From a filamentous cyanobacterium CCP3 (GTDB lineage Bacteria > Cyanobacteriota > Cyanobacteriia > Phormidesmidales > Phormidesmidaceae): 64,000 nt of DNA. The notes beneath the pieces were generated by a model that searched no databases, was not told the origin of the DNA, and worked only from the letters and a program-made list of their open reading frames with translations. A program made the translations under genes and the position numbers. Position 1 is the first letter of the stretch, and each line of letters opens with the position of its first letter. The stretch lies in contig PYGV01000002.1 of NCBI GenBank assembly GCA_003022385.1, positions 17,779-81,778 on the forward strand, given 5' to 3'. Of this stretch, positions 21,382-30,763 are shown one piece after another.

Positions 21382-21633
21382 ATGGCGGTTAAAGAACGAG
21401 TAGGGATGGTAGTCAGCAACAAGATGGATAAAACCGTCGTGGTTGCTGTGGAGAGTCGGACGTCCCATCCTAAGTACGGCAAGATTGTGGTGCGGACCAA
21501 GCGCTACAAGGCCCACGACGAGGAAAATACGTGCCAGGAAGGCGATCAGGTGCGGATTCTTGAGACTCGTCCCCTGAGCCGAACCAAGCGCTGGGTGGTG
21601 GCTGACATTGTTAATCGCGCGGCAGACGCATAG
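21382..21633 (+). CDS. rpsQ: 30S ribosomal protein S17
   Basis: S17 binds helix 11 and stabilises the 30S body. The ATG at 21382 is preferred ([19 protein letters not shown], 83 residues); a GTG three codons earlier is in frame but would add residues not usual in the family. Weak ribosome-binding site AGGTGAAG. Confidence 0.95.
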   Translation: MAVKERVGMVVSNKMDKTVVVAVESRTSHPKYGKIVVRTKRYKAHDEENTCQEGDQVRILETRPLSRTKRWVVADIVNRAADA

Positions 21634-21642
21634 GGGGAGATT

Positions 21643-22008
21643 GTGATTCAGCAAGAATCGTACTTAAACGTGGCAGACAACAGTGGCGCTCGGAAGCTTA
21701 TGTGCATTCGCGTGCTGGGCGGCAATCGTCGCTATGCCGGGGTCGGTGATGTGATTATCGCCGTTGTCAAAGATGCCCTACCCAATATGGGCGTCAAGAA
21801 GTCGGATGTGGTGCGCGCCGTAGTCGTGCGTACAAAGAAGGGGTTGCGCCGCAGCAGTGGTATGAGCATTCGTTTTGATGACAATGCTGCTGTGATTATT
21901 AACCAGGACGGCAACCCCAAGGGCACTCGTGTGTTTGGGCCGGTTGCCCGTGAACTGCGCGACAAAAACTTTACCAAGATTGTTTCGCTGGCACCGGAGG
22001 TTCTCTAA
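21643..22008 (+). CDS. rplN: 50S ribosomal protein L14
   Basis: A 121-residue L14 at the intersubunit face (bridge B8). GTG start preceded by AGGGGGAGA. Motifs [20 protein letters not shown] and [13 protein letters not shown]. Its stop overlaps the rplX ATG by one base (TAATG). Confidence 0.97.
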   Translation: MIQQESYLNVADNSGARKLMCIRVLGGNRRYAGVGDVIIAVVKDALPNMGVKKSDVVRAVVVRTKKGLRRSSGMSIRFDDNAAVIINQDGNPKGTRVFGPVARELRDKNFTKIVSLAPEVL

Positions 22009-22355
22009 TGGCAACACCGTCTAAAACACCCGTACGTCAAAAGGTTCACGTGCGTAAAGGGGATACGGTTCAGGTGATTGCTGGACGCGATCGTGGCAAA
22101 GTGGGCGAAATACTCACTGTTATCCCCAAAACCAGCCAGGTGATTGTGCAGGGCGTCAACATTCGCACCAAGCACGTCAAGCCTCAGCAAGAGGGAGAAT
22201 CTGGGCAAATTGTGACCCAAGAGGCTCCTATCCACAGCTCCAACGTCATGCTGTACTCCGAGAAAGAGAAAGTAGCCAGTCGAATTGCTTACACCTTTAC
22301 CGAAGACGGCCGTAAGGTGCGAATGCTGAAAAAGACCGGAGAAATCATTGACTAG
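22008..22355 (+). CDS. rplX: 50S ribosomal protein L24
   Basis: A 115-residue L24, an assembly initiator with a KOW motif ([20 protein letters not shown]) near residues 14-33. Translationally coupled to rplN. Confidence 0.97.
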   Translation: MATPSKTPVRQKVHVRKGDTVQVIAGRDRGKVGEILTVIPKTSQVIVQGVNIRTKHVKPQQEGESGQIVTQEAPIHSSNVMLYSEKEKVASRIAYTFTEDGRKVRMLKKTGEIID

Positions 22356-22416
22356 GCCCGCTGGCCAACCCTAACTTTAGTCCTGACCAAGCCCAGGAAA
22401 GCAGAAGCAACGACCC

Positions 22417-22962
22417 ATGACCGACCAGCTCAAGACCCTCTACAAAGACACAGTCGTACCTAAGCTGATGGAGCAGTTTAAGTACGAAAATATCCACCAG
22501 GTGCCGAAAGTTGTCAAGGTGACGGTTAACCGAGGCCTTGGTGAAGCCTCTCAGAATGCTAAGGCTCTGGAATCTTCCCTGAGCGAGCTCGCCCTGATCA
22601 CTGGTCAACGCCCAGTGGTAACCCGTGCCAAGAAGGCGATCGCAGGTTTCAAAATTCGCCAGGGCATGCCCGTGGGGATCATGGTAACCCTGCGCTCCGA
22701 TCGCATGTATGCCTTTCTAAATCGTCTTATCAACCTGACTCTGCCCCGGATTCGTGACTTTCGCGGTATCAGCCCCAAAAGCTTCGACGGGCGTGGCAAT
22801 TACACCCTAGGTCTGCGGGAGCAGCTCATCTTTCCTGAAATTAACTACGACAGCATTGATCAGATTCGCGGTATGGACATCACCATTGTGACCACCGCCA
22901 GCACCGACGAAGAAGGCCGAGCACTACTCAAGGAATTGGGTATGCCGTTCCGTGACAACTAA
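22417..22962 (+). CDS. rplE: 50S ribosomal protein L5
   Basis: A 181-residue L5, which binds 5S rRNA and the S13 bridge. Motifs [33 protein letters not shown] and [10 protein letters not shown]. Normal length. Confidence 0.97.
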   Translation: MTDQLKTLYKDTVVPKLMEQFKYENIHQVPKVVKVTVNRGLGEASQNAKALESSLSELALITGQRPVVTRAKKAIAGFKIRQGMPVGIMVTLRSDRMYAFLNRLINLTLPRIRDFRGISPKSFDGRGNYTLGLREQLIFPEINYDSIDQIRGMDITIVTTASTDEEGRALLKELGMPFRDN

Positions 22963-22988
22963 CACAGGTTTATACGCGTACTAGAACT

Positions 22989-23390
22989 ATGGCTGCTAAC
23001 GACACAATTGCGGATATGTTGACTCGCATTAGGAATGCGAATCTAGCGCGGCACCAAACCGTGGGCATTCCTTCTACCCGGATGACCCGGAGTATTGCCA
23101 AGGTACTGAAGGAGGAAGGCTTTATCACTGATTACTCTGAGACTACCGTTGAAGAACGGCCTCAGCTAGTGGTTGCCCTCAAGTACAAGGGCAAAACTCG
23201 TCAGCCCATCATTCGTAATCTCACCCGCGTTAGTAAGCCCGGTCTACGCGTGTACTCCAACCGGAAAGAGCTGCCTCGGGTGCTGGGTGGTATCGGCATT
23301 GCCATTGTCTCTACCTCCAGCGGCATTATGACCGATCGCGATGCTCGCCGTCAGGGGATTGGCGGTGAAGTGCTTTGCTATGTCTGGTAG
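22989..23390 (+). CDS. rpsH: 30S ribosomal protein S8
   Basis: A 133-residue S8, a central-domain assembly protein. It starts [19 protein letters not shown] and ends [11 protein letters not shown], the standard S8 terminus. Confidence 0.97.
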   Translation: MAANDTIADMLTRIRNANLARHQTVGIPSTRMTRSIAKVLKEEGFITDYSETTVEERPQLVVALKYKGKTRQPIIRNLTRVSKPGLRVYSNRKELPRVLGGIGIAIVSTSSGIMTDRDARRQGIGGEVLCYVW

Positions 23391-23402
23391 TTAAGTTGGT
23401 CA

Positions 23403-23438
23403 GGTAGGGGGGGTGGCGAATCGGTGCCATCCCCTACC
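23403..23438 (+). other. Intercistronic hairpin between rpsH and rplF
   Basis: Stem GGTAGGGG (23403-23410) / CCCCTACC (23431-23438) with a smaller inner TGGC/GCCA stem. No U-tract follows, so it is more likely an RNA-stability or processing element than a terminator. Confidence 0.45.
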
Positions 23439-23489
23439 GCTAGTTATGTAGGGCGTTATCGAGTGCTAAGGATTTAGGAGTTTTGCATC

Positions 23490-24029
23490 ATGTCACGTAT
23501 TGGCAAACGGCCAATTCCAGTCCCGGCTAAGGTGTCAATCACGATTGACGGGCAGGATGTTCAGGTTAAAGGGCCTAAGGGTGAGCTGTCTCGCACCTTG
23601 CCCAGCGGTGTCGTAGTAGTTCAAGACGGTGACACCGTGCTGGTGAACCGCAAAGATGATTCGCGGCTGGCCCGTGAGCGTCATGGGCTTTGCCGCACCC
23701 TGGTGGCTAACATGGTTGAAGGGGTTTCCAACGGATACCAGAAGCGTCTGGAAATTCAGGGCATTGGCTACCGGGCTCAGGTGCAGGGCCGCAACCTAAA
23801 CCTCAGTTTGGGCTATAGCCATCCCGTGGTATTTGAACCCCCAGCGGGTATTGAATTCGCGGTTGAAAACAACACCAATGTGGTCATCAGCGGTATTGAT
23901 AAAGAGTTGGTCGGTAATATTGCGGCCAGCATTCGGGCGAGCCGTCCGCCTGAACCCTACAAGGGTAAGGGCGTGCGCTACGCCGGTGAGCAGGTCAGAC
24001 GTAAGGCCGGTAAGTCAGGGAAGAAGTAA
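23490..24029 (+). CDS. rplF: 50S ribosomal protein L6
   Basis: A 179-residue L6 with its two repeated domains; it starts [17 protein letters not shown] and ends in the conserved [19 protein letters not shown] segment. Close to the factor-binding site. Confidence 0.97.
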   Translation: MSRIGKRPIPVPAKVSITIDGQDVQVKGPKGELSRTLPSGVVVVQDGDTVLVNRKDDSRLARERHGLCRTLVANMVEGVSNGYQKRLEIQGIGYRAQVQGRNLNLSLGYSHPVVFEPPAGIEFAVENNTNVVISGIDKELVGNIAASIRASRPPEPYKGKGVRYAGEQVRRKAGKSGKK

Positions 24030-24032
24030 GCC

Positions 24033-24392
24033 ATGAAAGCAAGTCGTAAAGAATTAACTCGTCGCCGTCACGCCCGCATTCGCCGCCGCGTGTTTGGCAC
24101 CCCTGAACGGCCCCGTTTGGCCGTGTTTCGCTCGAATCAGCATATCTACGCTCAAATCATTGACGATACGATTCACCACACGCTGGTGGCCGCATCGACC
24201 GTTGAGCCAGATGTTTTGACGGATGAAACAGGCGCGACCCAGGACTCTGCTGCCGTGGTTGGCAAGCTAGTGGCTGAGCGAGCATTGAAGGCTGGTATAA
24301 CTCAGGTTGTTTTTGACCGGGGCGGCAAGCTTTACCACGGTCGAGTAGCAGCTCTGGCCGATGCGGCCCGGGAAGCTGGCTTGAGCCTCTAG
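24033..24392 (+). CDS. rplR: 50S ribosomal protein L18
   Basis: A 119-residue L18, the principal 5S rRNA binder with L5. [19 protein letters not shown] and [20 protein letters not shown] are diagnostic. Only 3 bp separate it from rplF. Confidence 0.97.
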   Translation: MKASRKELTRRRHARIRRRVFGTPERPRLAVFRSNQHIYAQIIDDTIHHTLVAASTVEPDVLTDETGATQDSAAVVGKLVAERALKAGITQVVFDRGGKLYHGRVAALADAAREAGLSL

Positions 24393-24461
24393 GACTTCAA
24401 TCGCTAGTTAAAATCCGAAAACACCTAATTTTGCTTGATGTAAACGAGGCTGGGGAAAGGC

Positions 24462-24983
24462 ATGGCAAACCGTCGTAAAGAAGCGCGTACTAAAGAGAAA
24501 AAAACCGACTGGCAAGAGCGCGTCGTTCAAATTCGTCGCGTCACTAAGGTCGTGAAGGGGGGTAAAAAGCTCAGCTTCCGGGCCATTGTCGTGGTTGGTA
24601 ACGAGAAGGGCCAGGTCGGCGTTGGCGTTGGCAAGGCCGGGGATGTGATTGGTGCTGTGAAGAAAGGCGTAGCCGACGGCAAAAAGCACCTGGTCGATGT
24701 GCCCCTAACCCGCTCCTACTCCATCCCCCATCCATCGAATGGGATTGGTGGCGGTGCCAAGGTGTTCATGCGTCCTGCGGCCCCTGGTACTGGAGTAATT
24801 GCCGGTGGTGCTGTACGCACTGTGTTGGAACTGGCCGGGGTTCGTAATGTGTTGGCCAAGCAGCTGGGGTCTAATAATCCCCTCAATAACGCTCGGGCCG
24901 CTGCAGATGCCCTGGCCTCTCTGCGCACCTTCGCTGATGTAGCTGAAGAGCGGGATATTCCGGTCGAAAATCTGTACGTTTAA
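24462..24983 (+). CDS. rpsE: 30S ribosomal protein S5
   Basis: A 173-residue S5, involved in decoding accuracy and mRNA helicase activity. [20 protein letters not shown] and [20 protein letters not shown] are diagnostic. Normal length. Confidence 0.97.
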   Translation: MANRRKEARTKEKKTDWQERVVQIRRVTKVVKGGKKLSFRAIVVVGNEKGQVGVGVGKAGDVIGAVKKGVADGKKHLVDVPLTRSYSIPHPSNGIGGGAKVFMRPAAPGTGVIAGGAVRTVLELAGVRNVLAKQLGSNNPLNNARAAADALASLRTFADVAEERDIPVENLYV

Positions 24984-25018
24984 GTCTTTCGGTATCACTG
25001 TTTTTATTTTCCTCAGCC

Positions 25019-25465
25019 ATGAGAATCAACGACGCACAACCACAAGCAGGCTCCAAGCGCCGCCGCCGTCGCGTAGGTCGCGGTATTTCAGCGGGCCAGG
25101 GCGCTAGCTGCGGTTTCGGTATGCGGGGCCAAAAGTCGCGATCGGGTAGCGGTACTCGACCCGGCTTCGAGGGTGGCCAAATGCCCCTCTACCGCCGTAT
25201 TCCAAAACTTAAGCATTTTCCCCTGGTCAACCAGAAAGAATACACCATCATCAACATCAAGGGTCTGGCCGATTTGGCAGCGGGTACCGATGTATCCCTT
25301 GAGTCGCTTTTAGAAGCCGGCATCTTGACTACTAACGATGGTCCTCTAAAGGTGCTGGGTGATGGTGAATTGAGCGTAGCGCTAAACGTTAAGGCTGCCG
25401 CATTTACCAAGTCGGCCAAAGAGAAAATTGAGCAAGCTGGTGGCACCTGCGAAGTGGCTGCATAG
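25019..25465 (+). CDS. rplO: 50S ribosomal protein L15
   Basis: A 148-residue L15, a late assembly protein; Gly/Arg-rich N-terminus ([15 protein letters not shown]) and [14 protein letters not shown]. It precedes secY as in the spc operon. Confidence 0.97.
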   Translation: MRINDAQPQAGSKRRRRRVGRGISAGQGASCGFGMRGQKSRSGSGTRPGFEGGQMPLYRRIPKLKHFPLVNQKEYTIINIKGLADLAAGTDVSLESLLEAGILTTNDGPLKVLGDGELSVALNVKAAAFTKSAKEKIEQAGGTCEVAA

Positions 25466-25574
25466 CGCGATGGTTCTCCTATCCCTTAGACTGAGATGAG
25501 GGGGGTGTCTATAGCGTCTATAGGTGCCAACTGCCACAAATGTATTGCTAAACGTAGGGCTGAGGTATTGTTGC

Positions 25575-26888
25575 ATGGTCGTAAGTCGGGGTAAAAATCC
25601 CAGCGCGCAGGAAACGTTTATGCAGATGGCCCAGGCCGCTGGCCTGCGCAGTCGTCTGCTGGTAACCCTGGGTCTGTTGGTATTGGTCAGGCTAGGAATT
25701 TTTATTCCGGTCCCAGGCATTGATCGTCAGGCTTTTGCCGCGTCGATTCAGTCGGGAAGCCTGGCGGGGTTTGTGGGCTTCTTAGATATCTTTGTGGGCG
25801 GCGGTCTGTCGGCCCTGGGTATCTTTGCCCTGGGGATTTTGCCCTTCATCAATGCCTCGATTATCATGCAGCTGCTGACAGCGGCACTGCCTCAGCTAGA
25901 AGACCTCCAGAAAAATGAGGGCGAGGCTGGCCGACGCAAGATTTCTCAGATCACCCGCTACGTTGCTCTGGGTTGGGCAATTTTGCAGAGTACGCTGCTT
26001 TCCTCCTTCTTGCTGTACCAGTTTGCAGAAGTTCCAGGCCCGGCTTTTGTTGCTCAAACGGTAATTGCTCTGACCGCAGGCTCAATGTTTGTGATGTGGG
26101 TGGGTGAGCTAATTACCGAGCGCGGTATTGGTAATGGCGCTTCGCTGCTGATTTTCCTCAACATTGTGTCGACTCTGCCTCGCTCTTTGGGGCAGACTAT
26201 TGAGCTGGCTCAGAGCGGCGATCGCGGCCTCGTGGGCGGCGTCATTATTCTCATGCTGGCCTTCTTGGCCATGATTGTCGGTATTGTCTTTGTGCAGGAG
26301 GGCACTCGTCGGATTCCCATTATTTCTGCTCGCCGCCAGGTGGGCCGCAAGCTGTACCTGGAGCAGAGCAACTATCTGCCCCTGCGCCTCAACCAGGGCG
26401 GAGTAATGCCGATTATCTTTGCCTCTGCGGTGCTGGTGTTGCCCATTTCGCTGACTCAGTACGTGTCTAATCCGGCGTTCGGTCAGTTTGTGAATAACTA
26501 CCTGAATCCGACCTCCTGGTTCTACGTTTCGCTTTACCTGGTATTAATTCTCTTCTTTAGCTACTTTTACTCATCGCTGGTGATGAATCCTGACGATGTC
26601 TCCCGCAACCTAAAGAAAATGGGAGCCAGCATTCCTGGCATTCGCCCTGGCAAAGCTACTACTGAGTACATCAGCCGTATCCTGAATCGCTTGACATTCT
26701 TAGGTGCTATCTTCTTGGGGATGGTCGCGGTTGTGCCTAGCGCTGTCGAGAGCCTGACTCGGGTACAGACTTTTCGCGGCTTTGGTGCCACGTCACTCCT
26801 GATTTTGGTGGGTGTTGCCATTGATACAGCTAAGCAAATTCAGACCTACGTGATTTCCCAGCGCTACGAAGGAATGGTGAAACAGTAG
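25575..26888 (+). CDS. secY: Preprotein translocase subunit SecY
   Basis: The channel-forming subunit of the Sec translocon, with ten predicted membrane segments. The ATG at 25575 is chosen (VVSRGKNPSAQETFMQMAQ, 437 residues) since cyanobacterial SecY begins in this way; the frame runs further upstream to 25524 without homology. Diagnostic segments: NASIIMQLLTAALPQLEDLQ and RPGKATTEYISRIL. Its TAG overlaps the adk GTG by one base. Confidence 0.96.
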   Translation: MVVSRGKNPSAQETFMQMAQAAGLRSRLLVTLGLLVLVRLGIFIPVPGIDRQAFAASIQSGSLAGFVGFLDIFVGGGLSALGIFALGILPFINASIIMQLLTAALPQLEDLQKNEGEAGRRKISQITRYVALGWAILQSTLLSSFLLYQFAEVPGPAFVAQTVIALTAGSMFVMWVGELITERGIGNGASLLIFLNIVSTLPRSLGQTIELAQSGDRGLVGGVIILMLAFLAMIVGIVFVQEGTRRIPIISARRQVGRKLYLEQSNYLPLRLNQGGVMPIIFASAVLVLPISLTQYVSNPAFGQFVNNYLNPTSWFYVSLYLVLILFFSYFYSSLVMNPDDVSRNLKKMGASIPGIRPGKATTEYISRILNRLTFLGAIFLGMVAVVPSAVESLTRVQTFRGFGATSLLILVGVAIDTAKQIQTYVISQRYEGMVKQ

Positions 26889-27442
26889 TGACGCGACTTA
26901 TTTTTCTAGGTCCACCGGGGGCAGGTAAGGGTACTCAGGCTGCATTGCTGGCCAAAGATTGTGAGGTACCTCATATTTCTACTGGGGATATTTTGCGATC
27001 GGCAGTGGCCGCAGGCAGTGAACTAGGTCAAAAGGCCGATCACTACATGAGCGCTGGGGAACTCGTGCCCGATGAGTTGATTCTCGATTTGATTGAGGAG
27101 CGTTTAGCTCAAGATGATGCCCGAAAAGGTTGGCTTCTGGACGGCTTTCCCCGCAACGTGCCTCAGGCAGAGTTTTTGCAGAAGCTGCTGGAGCAGATTG
27201 AACAACCTGCCGACTTCGTCATTAATCTGGATGTCGAGGATGACGTGATTGTGGCTCGGCTGCTGCAGCGAGGCCGCAAGGATGACGAGGAGTCGGTAAT
27301 TTTGAACCGACTTGAGGTGTACCGTCAGCAAACGGAGCCGCTGATTGAGTTTTATCGCAGCCGTCAGCAGCTGGTGTCGGTGGATGGAAACCAGACCATG
27401 GAAGCCGTACATGCCGACCTTCAGCACCTGGTAATCGAGTAG
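26888..27442 (+). CDS. adk: Adenylate kinase
   Basis: Interconverts ATP + AMP and 2 ADP. P-loop GPPGAGKGTQ at residues 7-16; AMP-binding HISTGDILR and DGFPRN segments are intact. At 184 residues it is the short form with an abbreviated LID (RGRKDDEES). GTG start overlaps the secY stop, so it is coupled to it. Confidence 0.96.
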   Translation: MTRLIFLGPPGAGKGTQAALLAKDCEVPHISTGDILRSAVAAGSELGQKADHYMSAGELVPDELILDLIEERLAQDDARKGWLLDGFPRNVPQAEFLQKLLEQIEQPADFVINLDVEDDVIVARLLQRGRKDDEESVILNRLEVYRQQTEPLIEFYRSRQQLVSVDGNQTMEAVHADLQHLVIE

Positions 27443-27498
27443 TTGCTGTGGTTATGCTAGAGTTCAGTCGGTTACTTTGCACTTAGGGAGAAGTCAGT

Positions 27499-27723
27499 TT
27501 GTCTAAGCAAGACCTAATTGAAATGGAGGGTACCATTACCGAATCGCTGCCGAACGCCATGTTCCGGGTCGATTTGGATAATGGGTTCAACGTGTTGGCC
27601 CACATTTCAGGGAAAATTCGTCGTAACTACATCAAGATTTTGCCGGGCGATCGCGTCAAGGTAGAGCTTACCCCCTATGATTTGACCAAGGGGCGCATTA
27701 CCTATCGCCTTCGCAAAAAGTAG
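27499..27723 (+). CDS. infA: Translation initiation factor IF-1
   Basis: A 74-residue S1-like OB-fold protein that blocks the A site during initiation. It starts [21 protein letters not shown] from a TTG codon at 27499 preceded by TAGGGAGAA. It ends the plus-strand ribosomal run; the usual next gene, rpmJ, is absent here and a convergent gene ends only 6 bp away. Confidence 0.96.
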   Translation: MSKQDLIEMEGTITESLPNAMFRVDLDNGFNVLAHISGKIRRNYIKILPGDRVKVELTPYDLTKGRITYRLRKK

Positions 27724-27729
27724 CCTGAC

Positions 27730-28773
27730 CTAAGTTAGGATTGGCATCAATAATTTTTCGGCCCCTGTACGGAAGATGTCTGCACAGGGTAGATTTGTTT
27801 GGGCCTCAATGTCTTGCACTGCGGCTTCGGCCTCGGCGGCGGTGAGGTGGCCGGTGTTGAGGGCGATCGCGACCACTTTAGCCGGGTAAAATGCCCCTGC
27901 TGCTGCGGTCACCTGTTCGTACAGCGCCACCACAGCGGGTAAATCTGGAATTTTGACGGTGGGAAAGTTGTGAATATGGCTCTGCCCGGCCCGGTGCACC
28001 AGCACCAGATGGGTTGGCTGGGTGCCCCGCAGCAGCGGCAGCGTTGCGGTGGAAGCTGGATTGAGCAACGACCCCTGCCCCTCTACAAAAATAAAGTCGT
28101 GATCTGGGCCGTAGCGCATGAGCTGCTGTTCGACTGCGCCCGAGGCGTAGTCAACCCGAATGGCATCTAAGGGCACACCGTCATCTCCCAGCATGAGGTT
28201 GGTTTGCCCGGTGGCAATGACTTTGGAGCGCAGCCCGCGCCGCAGACAGGCGCGGTGCAGTTCGAGGGTGGCTGACATTTTGCCGACAGACATGTCGGTT
28301 CCCACGGTTAAGATGCGCCTGCAGGCTAGCTGACTGGCCTGGCCACTCCCCACGGTAAGGCCCTCAGGCTCTTTTCGAACATCCCAAATCCACTGATCGG
28401 GCCTGAGCCAGGGCTGTAGGGCTGTATGGTCGGCCATGGGCGTGTGCAGCCCATTGACGATGCTCAAGCCCGCTTTGACGGCCTGTTCGATCTCCTGGAA
28501 CCAGGCGTCGGGCAGCTTGCCGCCTGAGGGGGCGATGCCGATGGTGAGCACGTCTGGGGTAAAGGTGAGCGCTTCGGTCAGCGACTCAACTACGGGAATC
28601 GGTTTGTCGATGCCGGTTAGCTCAACCAGCGATCGCCCCGCCGCCTGGTAATCGATTACGGCCACAATCGGCGACTGGCTAAAGCGCAGCAGGGACAACC
28701 CAGTTTTCCCCATGGTGCTCTGGGTGCCCTGGTGCATGAGTAGGGCGATGCGGCTATCGGGCGTCAGGTGCAT
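27730..28773 (-). CDS. DUF1611 P-loop protein, DgcN-like
   Basis: A 347-residue DUF1611 protein. The ATG at 28771-28773 is chosen over a longer frame because it falls at the end of the upstream epimerase gene (20-bp overlap) and gives normal length. An N-terminal Rossmann-like part is followed by a P-loop GTDMSVGKMS (about 158-167) and EGQGSLLNP. In marine bacteria a DUF1611 protein, DgcN, N-acetylates D-glutamate and works with the racemase DgcA; the pairing here with an enolase-superfamily epimerase matches that module. The function in this organism is inference by context. Confidence 0.75.
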   Translation of the reverse strand: MHLTPDSRIALLMHQGTQSTMGKTGLSLLRFSQSPIVAVIDYQAAGRSLVELTGIDKPIPVVESLTEALTFTPDVLTIGIAPSGGKLPDAWFQEIEQAVKAGLSIVNGLHTPMADHTALQPWLRPDQWIWDVRKEPEGLTVGSGQASQLACRRILTVGTDMSVGKMSATLELHRACLRRGLRSKVIATGQTNLMLGDDGVPLDAIRVDYASGAVEQQLMRYGPDHDFIFVEGQGSLLNPASTATLPLLRGTQPTHLVLVHRAGQSHIHNFPTVKIPDLPAVVALYEQVTAAAGAFYPAKVVAIALNTGHLTAAEAEAAVQDIEAQTNLPCADIFRTGAEKLLMPILT

Positions 28774-29809
28774 GGCTGAGTCCAAGTCCAGGTTGATGGG
28801 AGGGCAGCAGACATCCCTCGACCAGCGCCAGGCCAGTGAAGGGATCGTCGCGGAGGTTAAGGTGGCTGTCGAGGTCAAGGTAATGGGCCAGGGGCGAAAG
28901 CTGCGCCATTGCCCCATTGGCCAGGCTGCTGTCGGAATAGCAGCCGAACATGACCTGCAGGCTACAGGCTCGGGCAGTATGGATCATCCTGAGCACTTCG
29001 CTGAGTCCGCCTGCTTTCATCAGCTTAATGTTAATGCCATCCACTAAATTCGCTAGGTAAGGAATATCGGAGCTGCTAAAGCAGCTTTCGTCCACAAAGA
29101 TAGGAATTGGCGAGTGCTGCTTGAGAGTTGCCAGATCGGTATTTTGGCTGACGGGCAGGGGCTGTTCAAGGTGGGTGACGCGGCGATCGCTCAGCCATTC
29201 TGCCATTGATTTAGCCTCCTCTAGCGTCCAGCCGCCGTTGGCATCGACGCTGAGGCTGACGCTGGCCGGGACATGATCGTAGATAGCCTGAAACATGGCG
29301 CGATCGGCCTCGATACCGCTGGGACTACCGAGTTTTACCTTAAGGGCACGGGCTGAGGTTTGCTGTAGCCAATCCTGCGATCGCTGCTGGGCGGCCTCAG
29401 GCGACGAAATGCCCACGGTAACCGAGGTGGGCTGAATTTGGTTAAGGTCTAGCCCCAGCAACCGCCAGACTGGCTGCCCAGTGGCCTTACCACACCAGTC
29501 CCACAGGGCCACATCCAGGGCGGCGCGACTGGCGGAGTGAATGGATAGCTCGACTACAACGGCTTCTATCGCCTGGCGATCGAAGGGATGAAACGGCTCT
29601 AGCGCCTGCTGCAAGCGGGCTACATCGGCTTGCAACATCTCTAGGGTTTGCTGGTGGGTGCCAATCGAAAACGGGGCCGCTTCTCCCCAGCCCTCGATCC
29701 CCTCGGCGCTGAGCCTGAGCCAGAGGTTGGTGGACTGAGCCGTGGTGCCGCGACTGATAGTAAGCGGTACGCGCTTATGCACGGTAAATGGTTGGCAGAA
29801 AAGCTTCAT
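28754..29809 (-). CDS. Enolase-superfamily dipeptide epimerase / N-acyl-amino-acid racemase (DgcA-like)
   Basis: A 351-residue muconate-lactonising subgroup member. All catalytic features are visible: KVK (Lys157, Lys159), metal ligands Asp189, Glu215 and Asp240, and the second-face base Lys262 (INIKLMKAGG). Relatives epimerise L-Ala-D/L-Glu during cell-wall peptide recycling or racemise N-acetyl-D-Glu (DgcA). Coupling by 20-bp overlap with a DUF1611 gene favours the DgcA role or a related D-amino-acid step, but substrate cannot be read from sequence. Confidence 0.85.
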   Translation of the reverse strand: MKLFCQPFTVHKRVPLTISRGTTAQSTNLWLRLSAEGIEGWGEAAPFSIGTHQQTLEMLQADVARLQQALEPFHPFDRQAIEAVVVELSIHSASRAALDVALWDWCGKATGQPVWRLLGLDLNQIQPTSVTVGISSPEAAQQRSQDWLQQTSARALKVKLGSPSGIEADRAMFQAIYDHVPASVSLSVDANGGWTLEEAKSMAEWLSDRRVTHLEQPLPVSQNTDLATLKQHSPIPIFVDESCFSSSDIPYLANLVDGINIKLMKAGGLSEVLRMIHTARACSLQVMFGCYSDSSLANGAMAQLSPLAHYLDLDSHLNLRDDPFTGLALVEGCLLPSHQPGLGLSHAPDAR

Positions 29810-29956
29810 GCGGCGCAGCCAGGGCTAGGGAGTATTCCACATATAGCGCTTTTGGTCTGCTTCTGAAAGGGTTTGGCGATCGCCCCATCGTGCTCTGCGG
29901 TCGCTGTCTGTGCACCTGCTATCTGTGTCGCGTTATCTGCATCCAATTTAGAACAG

Positions 29957-29985
29957 TTGACGTACTAGGTGTAGGTCTCTACCTA
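29957..29985 (+). promoter_or_regulatory. Probable sigma-70-type promoter for the CHRD gene
   Basis: TTGACG (29957-29962), 17-bp spacer, TACCTA (29980-29985), about 35 bp before the CHRD start. Matched by eye only. Confidence 0.45.
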
Positions 29986-30020
29986 TAGGGACATCAAACA
30001 ATCTGTTGGATGAAAGCATT

Positions 30021-30671
30021 ATGTTTAACGAACGAAAAAAACTGCGGAACGGCTTTATCGTCTTGGTGACTGGTCTGTTTGTGGTTCTCTTATACTCTCC
30101 TTTAGCGGGTCGGGTGTTGGCTCAAACGCCGCTGGCGACCTCAAGGATTGCGGTGACCGCGCCAGTCTCGGGCAACTTTGCTGTAGGTGCACAAATTGAC
30201 GCCAACCTGGCGGCGGCAACGGCACCGCTGTTGGCCCAGGGGAGTTCTAGTGGCTCCATCGTTACCTATGTGGCGATGCTCAACCCCCAGAATGTGGTGC
30301 CCAATTCGCCGATGACCGATGCCCGTGGGGTGGTTGGGGCGGCACTGGCGGGCGATCGCCTGGTGGTGAGAGGCAGCTTTCGAGAACTGTCCAGCGCTAT
30401 GCGCAACTACGCTACCGATCCAGTGGATCCCCCCAACCCCAACATCACCTCGGCCTTCCACGTCCATCGGGGTAGCCCCAGTGAAAACGGGCCGTTTCAG
30501 TATGCCCTAGAGGTAACCATGGACAACACCGGACGGGGCGGCAGCGCCATGGGCGACTATACCCTTACCCCCGAGCAGCTTCAGGCCCTGCAAAACGGCA
30601 TGCTGTATGTTGACCTGCACACCACTCGCAATCGGGGCGGTGAGCTGCGCGGGATTCTAACGCCCGTCTAG
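30021..30671 (+). CDS. Secreted CHRD-domain protein
   Basis: A 216-residue exported protein. A hydrophobic signal segment (about 10-35, ending GRVLAQT) is followed by a CHRD beta-domain (about 85-216) with the family hallmarks AFHVHRG and VDLHTTRNRGGELRG. CHRD domains occur in chordin and in many bacterial extracellular proteins; their bacterial function is unknown. The ATG at 30021 is preferred to the TTG at 30006. It precedes an ECF sigma/anti-sigma pair on the same strand, so it may be part of, or a target of, that regulatory unit. Confidence 0.8.
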   Translation: MFNERKKLRNGFIVLVTGLFVVLLYSPLAGRVLAQTPLATSRIAVTAPVSGNFAVGAQIDANLAAATAPLLAQGSSSGSIVTYVAMLNPQNVVPNSPMTDARGVVGAALAGDRLVVRGSFRELSSAMRNYATDPVDPPNPNITSAFHVHRGSPSENGPFQYALEVTMDNTGRGGSAMGDYTLTPEQLQALQNGMLYVDLHTTRNRGGELRGILTPV

Positions 30672-30688
30672 GCTCCATTGCAGGTTTT

Positions 30689-30727
30689 CCTCTCGGGTGG
30701 CGGCAGCTGTGTCAGCTACTCGAGAGG
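30689..30727 (+). other. Hairpin between the CHRD and sigma-factor genes
   Basis: Stem CCTCTCG (30689-30695) / CGAGAGG (30721-30727) enclosing AGCTG/CAGCT (30705-30709 with 30713-30717). No U-tract follows; it could be a processing or stability element or partial attenuator. Confidence 0.4.
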
Positions 30728-30763
30728 ATGGCAATAGACACAAATCATGGCATTGTATAGAAC

